Shown in pieces: positions 1 through 6,872 of a stretch of DNA of 27,636 nucleotides. A program made the position numbers and the translations under genes. Within the stretch, counting starts at the first letter, position 1, and every line of letters begins with the position of its first letter. Location: NCBI GenBank assembly GCA_045577735.1, contig JAZNIY010000003.1, positions 1 to 27,636 on the forward strand, written 5' to 3'. The notes below the pieces were generated by a model. The model searched no databases and was not told where the DNA came from. It saw nothing but the letters and a program-made list of their open reading frames with translations. The DNA comes from Stercoripulliclostridium_A sp045577735. GTDB lineage: Bacteria > Bacillota > Clostridia > Christensenellales > DTU072.

Positions 1-266
1 AGCGTAACCGCCATCACACTCGCTTCAAGGTTACTTGCCATACATACAATGACCGTATCAATACTTCCAATTCCAAGGCGTGAGATGACCTCCGCATCGG
101 TCACGTCAGCGCATTTACATACGGGCAGATATGCCGCTGCATCGTTTACGATTCTTTCCTCGGTATCGACGGCAATGACTTCCATGCCGTTCTCTACAAG
201 TTCTCTTGCCACGGCTGTGCCGTATCTTCCAAGTCCAAAGATTGCGTATGTTTTCTTTGTTTTCAT
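1..266 (-). CDS. ktrA: KtrA/TrkA-type K+ uptake regulatory subunit (N-terminal part)
   Basis: The first 88 residues of a cytosolic RCK/TrkA-N protein that gates the KtrB/TrkH potassium channel by binding nucleotides. Seen: an N-terminal Rossmann fold with the glycine motif GLGRYG at about residues 11-16, an acidic residue ending the second strand (VIAVDTEE), and a hydrophobic strand with IDTVIVCMA. The start is the ATG at 264-266, preceded by AAAGGAG at a good distance. It begins 12 bases after the ktrB stop, so the two genes are one operon, as usual for this transporter. The C-terminal RCK_C half lies beyond the window edge. Family knowledge: the Rossmann domain binds NAD(H) or ATP/ADP, and RCK_C in Firmicutes often binds c-di-AMP; the latter cannot be seen here. 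Confidence 0.93.
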   Translation of the reverse strand, partial: MKTKKTYAIFGLGRYGTAVARELVENGMEVIAVDTEERIVNDAAAYLPVCKCADVTDAEVISRLGIGSIDTVIVCMASNLEASVMAVT

Positions 267-278
267 TGTTCTTCTCCT

Positions 279-1640
279 TTATCCTATACTGATATCTTCC
301 GTCGGCTCCGATATAACATTTTGACTCTCATTTTTGCTTCCAAGAGCAATAGCCAACGATATTGGACCGACTCTGCCGAAATACATCGTTACGATGATAA
401 TTAGTTTTCCAAATGTGTTAAGTGTTGCCGTTAAGTTTCTTGAAAGACCGACTGTTGCCGTCGCGCTGACCGTTTCATAAACCGCATCTATGGAAGAAGC
501 ATTGCTCGTTGCCATCAAGAGTATGGTCGATATAGCGCAAATCGTAAGGAACATTACAACAACCGAAACCGCCTTTTTTATTGATTCCTCGGAAATCCGG
601 CGACCGAATAATGTTGCGCTGTTCTTATTACGGATTGTAGCAAATGCCGAGCAAATGAGGACGGCAATGGTTACGGTTTTCATACCACCTGCCGTTCCTA
701 CGGGTGAACCGCCTATCAGCATCAAGATAATAGATGTGGTGGCAGAGGCATTTGTCAAATTTTCTTGTGGAATTGTAGCAAAGCCAGCCGTTCTCGTAGT
801 AACCGATTGGAAGAAGGATATTTGAATTTTATCGAACAAGGACATCTCTCCAATGGTTAATGGGTTAGCATATTCAAAAATAAATATGAGAATTGCACCG
901 ACAAGAATAAGTCCTGCCGTGACCGTAATGGCAATCTTTGAGTGCAAGGACAAGTGCCTGAATATTTTTCTGTTTTTCGGTGAACGGCTTTTAACCACAC
1001 GAAGAACATCCCACCACACGATATATCCGAGACCGCCGAGAATAATGAGAGCGGAGGTGACGATATTAATCAAGGGATTGGTTGCGTAATTGCAAAGGCT
1101 GTTTTCCGCGATAATGTCAATGCCGGCATTACAGAAAGCGGAAACCGAATTGAATACCGATATCCAGATGCCCCTTGCACCAAACTCGGGAACGAACACA
1201 AGCATATACAGGACAGCACCGACTCCTTCAATAATCAGCGTTCCGAACAGTACGTTTTTGACGAATTTCGCAAGCCCAGACATCGTATTGAGATTGAAGG
1301 CATCTTGAATGAGTAATCGGTCGCCGATGCCCATTTTTCTATTGAGAAGAAGCATCAGTCCCGACATAATGGTGATGATACCAAGACCGCCGATCTGTAT
1401 GAGAAGCAGAATGACGATCTGCCCGAACACGCTCCATGTGGATACCGTGGGCATTGTAACGAGTCCCGTCACGCAGGTGGAGGTGGTTGCCGTGAAAAGT
1501 GCATCGAGATACGGCACAGCTTCTCCGCTTGCAGAGCTGATTGGCAATGCCAAAAGTCCACTTCCTATGAGAATGGTCACGAGGAAGCTGAGCAATATGA
1601 TCTGTGTGGTTGAAAGTGCGAATTTCTTTTTTCTAACCAT
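279..1640 (-). CDS. ktrB: KtrB/TrkH family potassium uptake channel subunit
   Basis: Membrane pore subunit of a Ktr/Trk K+ (or Na+-coupled K+) uptake system. The 453-residue protein has the fourfold M1-P-M2 layout. Filter-like segments are visible in each repeat: TTSTCVTGL, SAFCNAGID, TTRTAGFAT and TATVGL, each with the conserved filter glycine. The length fits KtrB (about 440-460). I chose the ATG at 1638-1640 (MVRKKK) because AGAGGA lies just upstream. An in-frame start 33 bases earlier lies inside a hairpin and lacks a ribosome site. The gene is first in an operon with ktrA. A strong promoter lies at 1718-1746, leaving a leader of about 70 nt that contains the hairpin at 1664-1701. GC is visibly higher than in the region after 4 kb. 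Confidence 0.95.
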   Translation of the reverse strand: MVRKKKFALSTTQIILLSFLVTILIGSGLLALPISSASGEAVPYLDALFTATTSTCVTGLVTMPTVSTWSVFGQIVILLLIQIGGLGIITIMSGLMLLLNRKMGIGDRLLIQDAFNLNTMSGLAKFVKNVLFGTLIIEGVGAVLYMLVFVPEFGARGIWISVFNSVSAFCNAGIDIIAENSLCNYATNPLINIVTSALIILGGLGYIVWWDVLRVVKSRSPKNRKIFRHLSLHSKIAITVTAGLILVGAILIFIFEYANPLTIGEMSLFDKIQISFFQSVTTRTAGFATIPQENLTNASATTSIILMLIGGSPVGTAGGMKTVTIAVLICSAFATIRNKNSATLFGRRISEESIKKAVSVVVMFLTICAISTILLMATSNASSIDAVYETVSATATVGLSRNLTATLNTFGKLIIIVTMYFGRVGPISLAIALGSKNESQNVISEPTEDISIG

Positions 1641-1663
1641 AAGATTTTCCTCTAAAAAGCATA

Positions 1664-1701
1664 AAGGAACCAATGTCCTCTGCAGTCAGCTGGTTCCTTT
1701 T
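1664..1701 (-). promoter_or_regulatory. Leader hairpin of ktrB
   Basis: AAAGGAACCA and TGGTTCCTTT form a perfect 10-bp stem around an 18-nt loop within the ktrB 5' leader. On the plus strand a T run follows the stem, as in a terminator. On the transcribed minus strand the downstream T run is weak. It may act as an mRNA stabiliser, attenuator or protein-binding site. The leader is too short for a full ydaO (c-di-AMP) riboswitch. Confidence 0.5.
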
Positions 1702-1717
1702 TTGTTGTTCGTTTCTG

Positions 1718-1746
1718 ATTATATCACATTTCGCTGTTTATGTTAA
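1718..1746 (-). promoter_or_regulatory. Promoter of ktrB-ktrA
   Basis: On the minus strand TTAACA (-35), a 17-bp spacer and TATAAT (-10) are visible. A TG one base before the -10 box makes it an extended -10. The predicted start is near 1711, about 70 nt before the ktrB ATG. Confidence 0.75.
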
Positions 1747-1800
1747 TATATTTTTACACAATTGGATATCCGTGTGATATAAAGCATATTCTCATTTATC

Positions 1801-2193
1801 GGTGAGTTTATTATAGCAAAAAATCCAACTGAAATCAAGGCTTTTATTTTATGGAAACAATAATTGAACGATACCCCATAAATTGAACGATAAGGGCATA
1901 AAGTGAACGATTTGTATTTTACGGGTAAAAACAAAAAAGGCTTGCGAGGACGAAACTATCCCTACAAACCATACAAATTTAATGAAATCCTGCTTTGCTG
2001 GATGAAATCCAAATGAGTTTGGATGAAATCTTCGGTATGCCACCTCAGATTAAATCAAATCCGCCTCCCAAAAAACCTTGCATAGCAAGATTTCATCGCG
2101 TAGCGATTTCATCCACAAAGTGGATTTATTCCGACGCAGGCGGATTTAACTGAAAAAGACTCAGAATTGTATTCAATCCTAAGTCTTTTTCTG
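1801..2193. repeat. Long imperfect direct repeat, copy 1 (mini-hairpin mosaic)
   Basis: Matches 3056-3423 in the same orientation over nearly its whole length with scattered changes. It holds three direct units of the form AATTGAACGATA at 1862, 1881 and 1901. A chain of short stem-loops follows, separated by TTTCATC/TTTATT-like linkers, for example ATCCAAA/TTTGGAT, ATCGC/GCGAT and ATCCAC/GTGGAT. It ends in a long hairpin with GAAAAAGACT/AGTCTTTTTC arms. This copy has one extra hairpin module (about 22 bp near 2012-2033) that copy 2 lacks. No ORF with coding character crosses it. Confidence 0.85.
2151..2192. terminator. Bidirectional terminator-like hairpin in repeat copy 1
   Basis: GAAAAAGACT pairs with AGTCTTTTTC (10 bp), extended inwards by an imperfect stem around TATT. 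T-rich on both strands, so it could end transcripts from either side. Confidence 0.6.
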
Positions 2194-2227
2194 TGAGTAA
2201 TCTAAAATTTTGATACAAATTTCGGGT

Positions 2228-2278
2228 GGGTGCAAATTTTTGAACTATGGGTGCATCTTCCTACAAGGGTTTGCACCC
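2228..2278 (-). terminator. Hairpin downstream of the XRE-type gene
   Basis: GGGTGCAAA and TTTGCACCC form a 9-bp stem around an internal GGGTGCA copy that offers an alternative pairing. It lies about 50 bases past the stop of the minus-strand regulator gene. No good T run follows, so it may only stabilise the 3' end. Confidence 0.35.
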
Positions 2279-2325
2279 ATTTTAGTTCGATAAATTGGAA
2301 TTTGACTCTCTCACAATTTTAAAAC

Positions 2326-2934
2326 TTATTTCTTTATTACTTTTTTGCACCAAGTGCGTTTGTTGCAATTCGGACACTTTAAATAACGGGTAAATCCCAT
2401 GTGCATTGCATTCATTGCTTCTTTATAAGTAGGCACTATTTCGCAACCGCAATTTTTGCACTTGTAAGCACCTACACTTACTTCAAGCTTTAATGCATAG
2501 AAGCACGGTATCAGAAATACAATGCAAATCCCAAGAATTGTAACGAGCTGCCATATCCCTTCGGGTATCAAAAATGCAGCAATTAAGATACCGGCAAACA
2601 GGGCCGTCATACTTACGATCATAATTGCCCACATAGAAGACCAAATTGTTTTATTTTTTCTCTCTAATTCTTTCGCCATATCAAGCAAAAGCTGTTCGTT
2701 TTTTTGATTGTTGTTTTCCATACTGATTTTCTCCCCACTTAATAATTCATCTACACTGATGCTGAGAATATCACAGAGTTCAAGCATGATCGAAGAATCC
2801 GGCATTGCGATGCCTCGCTCCCACTTAGATATTGCTTTGTCGGTGATACCGAGTTTTTCTGCCAACTGCATTTGCGTTAAGTTTTTCCGTTTTCTGCAAT
2901 CGGCAATAAATTTTCCTATTTTCAATTGATCCAT
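2326..2934 (-). CDS. XRE-family regulator with two membrane segments and C-terminal zinc ribbon
   Basis: 202 residues. Residues 6-63 are an XRE/Cro-CI helix-turn-helix (LTQMQLAEKLGITDKAISKWERG region, then a typical VDELLSG end). A charged linker at 70-97 leads to two hydrophobic segments (about 101-123 and 128-148), so the protein is probably a membrane-tethered DNA-binding regulator. The C-terminus has CxxCxC at 159-164, CPNC at 187-190 and a Cys at 196, which resembles a zinc ribbon. AGGAGG sits 6 bases before the ATG. It stands alone between the two long direct repeats. HTH-plus-membrane proteins of this kind are common in Firmicutes; the trigger and targets are unknown. Confidence 0.85.
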   Translation of the reverse strand: MDQLKIGKFIADCRKRKNLTQMQLAEKLGITDKAISKWERGIAMPDSSIMLELCDILSISVDELLSGEKISMENNNQKNEQLLLDMAKELERKNKTIWSSMWAIMIVSMTALFAGILIAAFLIPEGIWQLVTILGICIVFLIPCFYALKLEVSVGAYKCKNCGCEIVPTYKEAMNAMHMGFTRYLKCPNCNKRTWCKKVIKK

Positions 2935-3055
2935 AGGCGACCTCCTTTCGCATACAGTATAACTGCTATATCACATAAAGTACACCCACCGTTGGTTTAG
3001 TGAGGAGAAATAAACCGTTGGTAGAGTGGATTTGACCGTCAAATTCTTGATTTTA

Positions 3056-3423
3056 GGTGAGTTTATTATATCACATAATCCATTGAAAATCTATAATTCT
3101 TTTAAGCGAATCAATAATTGAACGATACCCCATAAATTGAACGAAAGGGGTATAAAGCGAACGATTTATATTTTACCGTTAAAAACAAAAAAGGCTTGCA
3201 AGGATGAAAAACCTCCAAACCATACAAATTTAATGAAATCCTGCTTTGCTGGATGAAATCTTCGGTATGCCACCTCAGATTAAATCAAATCCGCCTCCCC
3301 AAAAACCTTGCATAGCAAGATTTCATCGCGTATCGATTTCATCCACGAAGTGGATTTATTCCGACGCAGGCGGATTTAACTGAAAAAGACACAGAATTGT
3401 ATTCAATCCTAAGTCTTTTTCTG
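3056..3423. repeat. Long imperfect direct repeat, copy 2, abutting tRNA-Tyr
   Basis: Second copy of the 1801-2193 repeat, with the three TGAACGA units at about 3116, 3134 and 3154 and the same hairpin chain minus one module. Its end touches the 3' CCA of the tRNA-Tyr gene. Its last hairpin (3381-3421) therefore lies exactly where the tRNA operon needs a terminator. Confidence 0.85.
3381..3421 (-). terminator. Terminator of the tRNA operon, supplied by repeat copy 2
   Basis: Hairpin with AGAAAAAGACTTAGGATTG as its minus-strand 5' arm. It starts directly after the encoded CCA of tRNA-Tyr and ends in CTTTTTC, so it suits intrinsic termination of the minus-strand tRNA transcript. Confidence 0.65.
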
Positions 3424-3506
3424 GTGGGCAGGGGTGGATTCGAACCACCGAAGGAACTTCCGGCAGATTTACAGTCTGCTCCATTTGGCCACTCTGGAAC
3501 CTACCC
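3422..3506 (-). tRNA. tRNA-Tyr (GTA)
   Basis: Last gene of the operon. Acceptor stem GGGTAGG/CCTGCCC pairs over 7 bp (one G-T), discriminator A, encoded CCA. The GTA anticodon sits in a CTGTAAA loop, there is a long variable arm as expected for Tyr, and GGTTCGAATCC in the T arm. Length 85 nt. Confidence 0.97.
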
Positions 3507-3533
3507 ATATATATTAAGTTGGATTAGCTCGTT

Positions 3534-3609
3534 TGGAGCCGGCTATCGGAATCGAACCAACAACCTGCTGATTACAAATCAGCTGCTCTGCCAGTTGAGC
3601 TAAGCCGGC
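3534..3609 (-). tRNA. tRNA-Thr (TGT)
   Basis: 76 nt with encoded CCA. Acceptor GCCGGCT/AGCCGGC, anticodon loop TTTGTAA giving TGT, D arm AGCTCAACTGGCAGAGC, T arm GGTTCGATTCC. Confidence 0.97.
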
Positions 3610-3611
3610 AA

Positions 3612-3687
3612 TGGTGCCTCGGGGCGGACTTGAACCACCGACACGGGGATTTTCAGTCCCCTGCTCTACCAACTGAGCTACCGAGGC
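3612..3687 (-). tRNA. tRNA-Phe (GAA)
   Basis: 76 nt with encoded CCA. Acceptor GCCTCGG/CCGAGGC, anticodon loop CTGAAAA giving GAA, D arm TAGCTCAGTTGGTAGAGC, T arm GGTTCAAGTCC. Only 2 bases separate it from tRNA-Thr. Confidence 0.97.
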
Positions 3688-3694
3688 AAAAAAT

Positions 3695-3771
3695 TGGCGA
3701 TCCGGAAGGGACTCGAACCCTCGACCTCTAGCGTGACAGGCTAGCGTTCTAACCATCTGAACTACCGGACC
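3695..3771 (-). tRNA. tRNA-Asp (GTC)
   Basis: 77 nt with encoded CCA. Acceptor GGTCCGG/CCGGATC with one G-T, discriminator G as usual for Asp, anticodon loop CTGTCAC giving GTC. Confidence 0.97.
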
Positions 3772-3792
3772 GCAAAAATTGCATATATTGTG

Positions 3793-3869
3793 TGGTGGGC
3801 CTTCACGGACTCGAACCGCGGACCAATCGGTTATGAGCCGACCGCTCTAACCAACTGAGCTAAAGGCCC
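3793..3869 (-). tRNA. tRNA with CAT anticodon, probably tRNA-Ile2 (lysidine-modified)
   Basis: 77 nt with encoded CCA. Anticodon loop CTCATAA gives CAT. The acceptor is GGGCCTT/AAGGCCC, so it has C4-G69 and C5-G68, pairs known to help TilS choose tRNA-Ile2 over elongator tRNA-Met. I therefore favour Ile2, which reads AUA after lysidine formation. Elongator Met remains possible. It is not initiator tRNA, because position 1-72 is a normal G-C pair. Confidence 0.9.
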
Positions 3870-3895
3870 ACACGGAAAATTCAATTTTAAGTTGC

Positions 3896-3972
3896 TGGTC
3901 GGGGTGAAGGGATTTGAACCCCCGACTTTCTGCTCCCAAAGCAGACGCGCTACCAAGCTGCGCCACACCCCG
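3896..3972 (-). tRNA. tRNA-Pro (TGG)
   Basis: First gene of the operon, about 30 nt after the predicted transcription start. 77 nt with encoded CCA. Acceptor CGGGGTG/CACCCCG, anticodon loop TTTGGGA giving TGG, T arm GGTTCAAATCC. Confidence 0.97.
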
Positions 3973-4008
3973 AATTTACTCATCAGTGTATCTCAACCGC
4001 GCCTTAAT

Positions 4009-4037
4009 AATATACAATATATAAATAAGGATGTCAA
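4009..4037 (-). promoter_or_regulatory. Promoter of the tRNA operon
   Basis: Perfect TTGACA at 4032-4037 (minus strand), exact 17-bp spacer, TATATT at 4009-4014. The start is predicted near 4002. The AT-rich stretch from here to 4235 holds no gene I can support; it must carry the P-type ATPase promoter, which I cannot place with confidence. Confidence 0.85.
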
Positions 4038-4235
4038 CAAATTTTTTAACTTTTTTTAGAAAAATTTTCTTTCATACTTTCCATACTTGATTTGTCCGCA
4101 AAGATACCCTTAAATATAAAAATAGATATTGCAAAATTTCTTTTTTTATATTATTATATTATATGTTATCATATAGTTGTTTAATATATTTCATTATTAT
4201 TCAACATTAATGAAGGAAGAGAAGATTTAATTATA

Positions 4236-6833
4236 ATGCATTACATATATAAATTAAAAAAGTTTATTCTAAAACTATTCGGTAAAACCGATGAAAATAC
4301 AAAAGATATTAAGATTAAGGATGATAGTCAAAAGCTAAAACACGCTGAGCGATATGATCCTGACGTAAACATTGGGCTTTCTCAAGTTATAGTCGATGAT
4401 AGAATGGCCGATAAGCTTTCTAACTTGAAACCAATTAACCGTACTAAAAGCTACGGACGAATTATCTTTGAAAATATTTTCAATTTTTGCAATACAGTTA
4501 CAATCATTTTAGTTGCCCTATTGTTTATTGCCGGTGCTGGAATGTACGCAGTTTCATCGGTTATTGTTATTGCAAATATTGCTATAGGTATTTGGCAAGA
4601 AATAAAAGCCAAACATAAGGTTGAAAAGCTTTCAATGGTAATAGATAATACTTGTGAAGTTATTCGTGATGGTATACATAAAGAGATTAGTACCAAAGAG
4701 ATAGTTTTAGACGATATTTTCATTAGTAGATCTGGTTTACAAATGCCTGTCGACTCAATTATTAAAAGTGGTTCTATTGAAGTTGACGAATCCATTTTAA
4801 CCGGTGAATCCGTGCCTGTCAAAAAAACAGTTGGCGACTCCGTTCTTGCAGCATCTGTAGTAGTATCGGGTGAAGCTATAATGCGTGCTGATAAGGTTGG
4901 TAAAGATTGCTACATCGAAAACGTAGCTAGAGTTGCTCGTAGAGTTAATAAGCCACGTTCGAATATCTTCTCCATTTTGGACAAGGTTATTAAGGGTATA
5001 TCAATTGTATTAGTGTTCCTAGCTGGATTGCTTCTTGTTTCCATACTTGTGACTGGAGCAAAATCCACGTTCTTAATTGAATCGGGCGCAGATCTTGAAA
5101 GTATATCACAGTTCCAAAGCATAGTTATTACTATTTCTGCAGCAATACTAGGTATGTTGCCTATTGGTATGTTCTTGCTTACCTCAACCGCCCTTGCTGC
5201 TTCAACAATTAAGTTTGCAAAGAGAAACACTCTTCCCCAAGATCTTTATTCCATAGAAATGATTGCTATGGTAGATACCTTACTTCTTGACAAAACCGGT
5301 ACCATAACCGATGGTAAGCTAGAAATACTAGAAGAAAAGGTATATATTAATGAGAAAATTAACGTGGATGAGATTTTTGCTACTATCGTCCACGAAACAA
5401 AAGACCAAAATGGCACTGCTATTGCGATTAGAGAGCATTATTTGTATGCAAAAACGCTGGAAGTTGCTTCTTGCACGCCTTTCTCATCAGCACGAAAATT
5501 TAGCGCCATAACGCTAAATAACGGAACAAGTTATTTAATGGGCGCACCCGATTTTATTACCAAAAACAACGTTGAAGTAGATGAATTTGTATTAAGAAAT
5601 GCAGAAAATGGTCGTCGTGCCCTAGCACTCGTTGAATACAAGGGTAATCTTGACGATTTTACTCCGGAAAAGGGTCGTTGTGTTGCGACCATAGCATTAG
5701 AGGACAGACTTCGTGGTGACGTCAAGGAAACCTTAGATTGGTTTAGGCAAAACGACGTTGATATTAAAATCGTTTCCGGCGACAATCCTATTACCGTTTC
5801 TCAAATTGCATCTAAAGCCGGCGTTCACAACGCTGAAAATTACGTTAACTGCAAGGGATTAACCGATGATGAGCTTGAAAAGGTAGTAGAAACAACAACC
5901 ATTTTCGGCAGAGTATCCCCTGAACAAAAACAAAAAATTGTAAACCTACTTCAAGCTAAAGGTAGGGTTGTTGGTATGGTTGGCGATGGTGTAAACGACG
6001 TTCAAGCCCTAAAAGAAGCCGACTGCTCCATATCTTTTGCTTCAGCCAACGAGGTTGCTAGAAACATTTCACGTATTATCCTTATGGATAATAACTTTAA
6101 AACCATTCCTTCAATCGTACAAGAAGGCAGACAGGTTATATCTAACATTCAAAAGGTAAGCTCCCTTTACATAATGAAGAACCTCTTCGTTATGTTCATG
6201 GTGTTAATGTTTACAATCCTAACCTTTGTTACCAAAGTAAACGCCTATCCGTTTGATACAAAAAGAATGCTTCTCATAGAATTCTTTGTTATAGGCGTTC
6301 CGACCTTCTGTTTCGCCCTACAACCCAACAAAGCAAGAGCCACGGACAAATTCTTATCAAACATAATGAAGGCCTCTATTCCCTCGGCTATTGGCCTCAT
6401 ATCTGGCGTTTTGTTCATCTTCGGTATGCTAGGATGCTTTAGTGGTGATTTAACCAGTTTCGCGACCTATCAAACGGCCTCAACTGCAGCCGTTGGTTTA
6501 GCTGCCGCTGGATTTGCATGTTTAATAATAATATCTATGCCTCCGGATTGGTTCAGGCTAGGATTAATTATTGGTATGTTCGGCGTTTCTGCACTTGCAC
6601 TTTGGGCTGACTACTATTACGCCGTTCCCCTATTTGGTGACACCTTCCTAAACATTGACTGGTTCTTACCTCTCAATAATTGGCTATTAATCATCGGATG
6701 TACTGCAATATGCGTAGTTGTTACAATTGCGTTCCGTGTACTTATTGAATATATTTCAAAAAAATATGGTAATCAATTGTATTCTTACTTTGAAGAATTA
6801 GGTTCAAAATTAAAACTCAAAAAATCTAAGTAA
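4236..6833 (+). CDS. Cation-transporting P-type ATPase (HAD-IC family, CtpE-like)
   Basis: 865 residues with the full P-type set. TGES of the actuator domain is at 189-192, the M4 ion-site segment LPIGM at about 308-312, the phosphorylation motif DKTGT at 352-356, and the hinge motif GDGVNDVQAL at about 581-590. Four membrane segments lie in the N-terminal half and six in the C-terminal half. There is no heavy-metal CPx motif. M4 reads PIGM where Ca2+/Mg2+ pumps usually have PEGL, followed by FLLTS as in CtpE-like pumps. I infer transport of a divalent or alkali cation; the ion cannot be read from sequence. A purine-rich site (AAGGAAGAGAAG) precedes the ATG. The gene stands alone and ends in a bidirectional terminator shared with rel. 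Confidence 0.93.
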   Translation: MHYIYKLKKFILKLFGKTDENTKDIKIKDDSQKLKHAERYDPDVNIGLSQVIVDDRMADKLSNLKPINRTKSYGRIIFENIFNFCNTVTIILVALLFIAGAGMYAVSSVIVIANIAIGIWQEIKAKHKVEKLSMVIDNTCEVIRDGIHKEISTKEIVLDDIFISRSGLQMPVDSIIKSGSIEVDESILTGESVPVKKTVGDSVLAASVVVSGEAIMRADKVGKDCYIENVARVARRVNKPRSNIFSILDKVIKGISIVLVFLAGLLLVSILVTGAKSTFLIESGADLESISQFQSIVITISAAILGMLPIGMFLLTSTALAASTIKFAKRNTLPQDLYSIEMIAMVDTLLLDKTGTITDGKLEILEEKVYINEKINVDEIFATIVHETKDQNGTAIAIREHYLYAKTLEVASCTPFSSARKFSAITLNNGTSYLMGAPDFITKNNVEVDEFVLRNAENGRRALALVEYKGNLDDFTPEKGRCVATIALEDRLRGDVKETLDWFRQNDVDIKIVSGDNPITVSQIASKAGVHNAENYVNCKGLTDDELEKVVETTTIFGRVSPEQKQKIVNLLQAKGRVVGMVGDGVNDVQALKEADCSISFASANEVARNISRIILMDNNFKTIPSIVQEGRQVISNIQKVSSLYIMKNLFVMFMVLMFTILTFVTKVNAYPFDTKRMLLIEFFVIGVPTFCFALQPNKARATDKFLSNIMKASIPSAIGLISGVLFIFGMLGCFSGDLTSFATYQTASTAAVGLAAAGFACLIIISMPPDWFRLGLIIGMFGVSALALWADYYYAVPLFGDTFLNIDWFLPLNNWLLIIGCTAICVVVTIAFRVLIEYISKKYGNQLYSYFEELGSKLKLKKSK

Positions 6834-6838
6834 AAATT

Positions 6839-6862
6839 AAAGGAGCTAAATGCTCCTTTTTT
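6839..6862. terminator. Bidirectional terminator between the P-type ATPase and rel genes
   Basis: AAAGGAGC and GCTCCTTT form an 8-bp stem with a TAAAT loop, followed by T on both strands. It lies 5 bases after one stop codon and 10 bases after the converging one. Confidence 0.9.
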
Positions 6863-6872
6863 GATGAATGAT

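Noticed and set aside
49..1746. Plus-strand open frames opposite ktrA-ktrB
   Set aside because: Antisense shadows of a conserved channel gene with no ribosome sites or recognisable proteins.
1862..1912. CRISPR-like array at the TGAACGA units
   Set aside because: Only three units of about 12 bases with 7-8-base gaps; no cas genes and no spacer-sized intervals.
3056..3506. Integration att site at tRNA-Tyr
   Set aside because: The direct repeat does not include any tRNA sequence; copy 1 and copy 2 share only the repeat, so there is no att core in the tRNA.
3397..3756. Open frames across the tRNA cluster
   Set aside because: They are translations of tRNA genes; repeated T-arm sequences give the recurring RVGGSSP-like strings.
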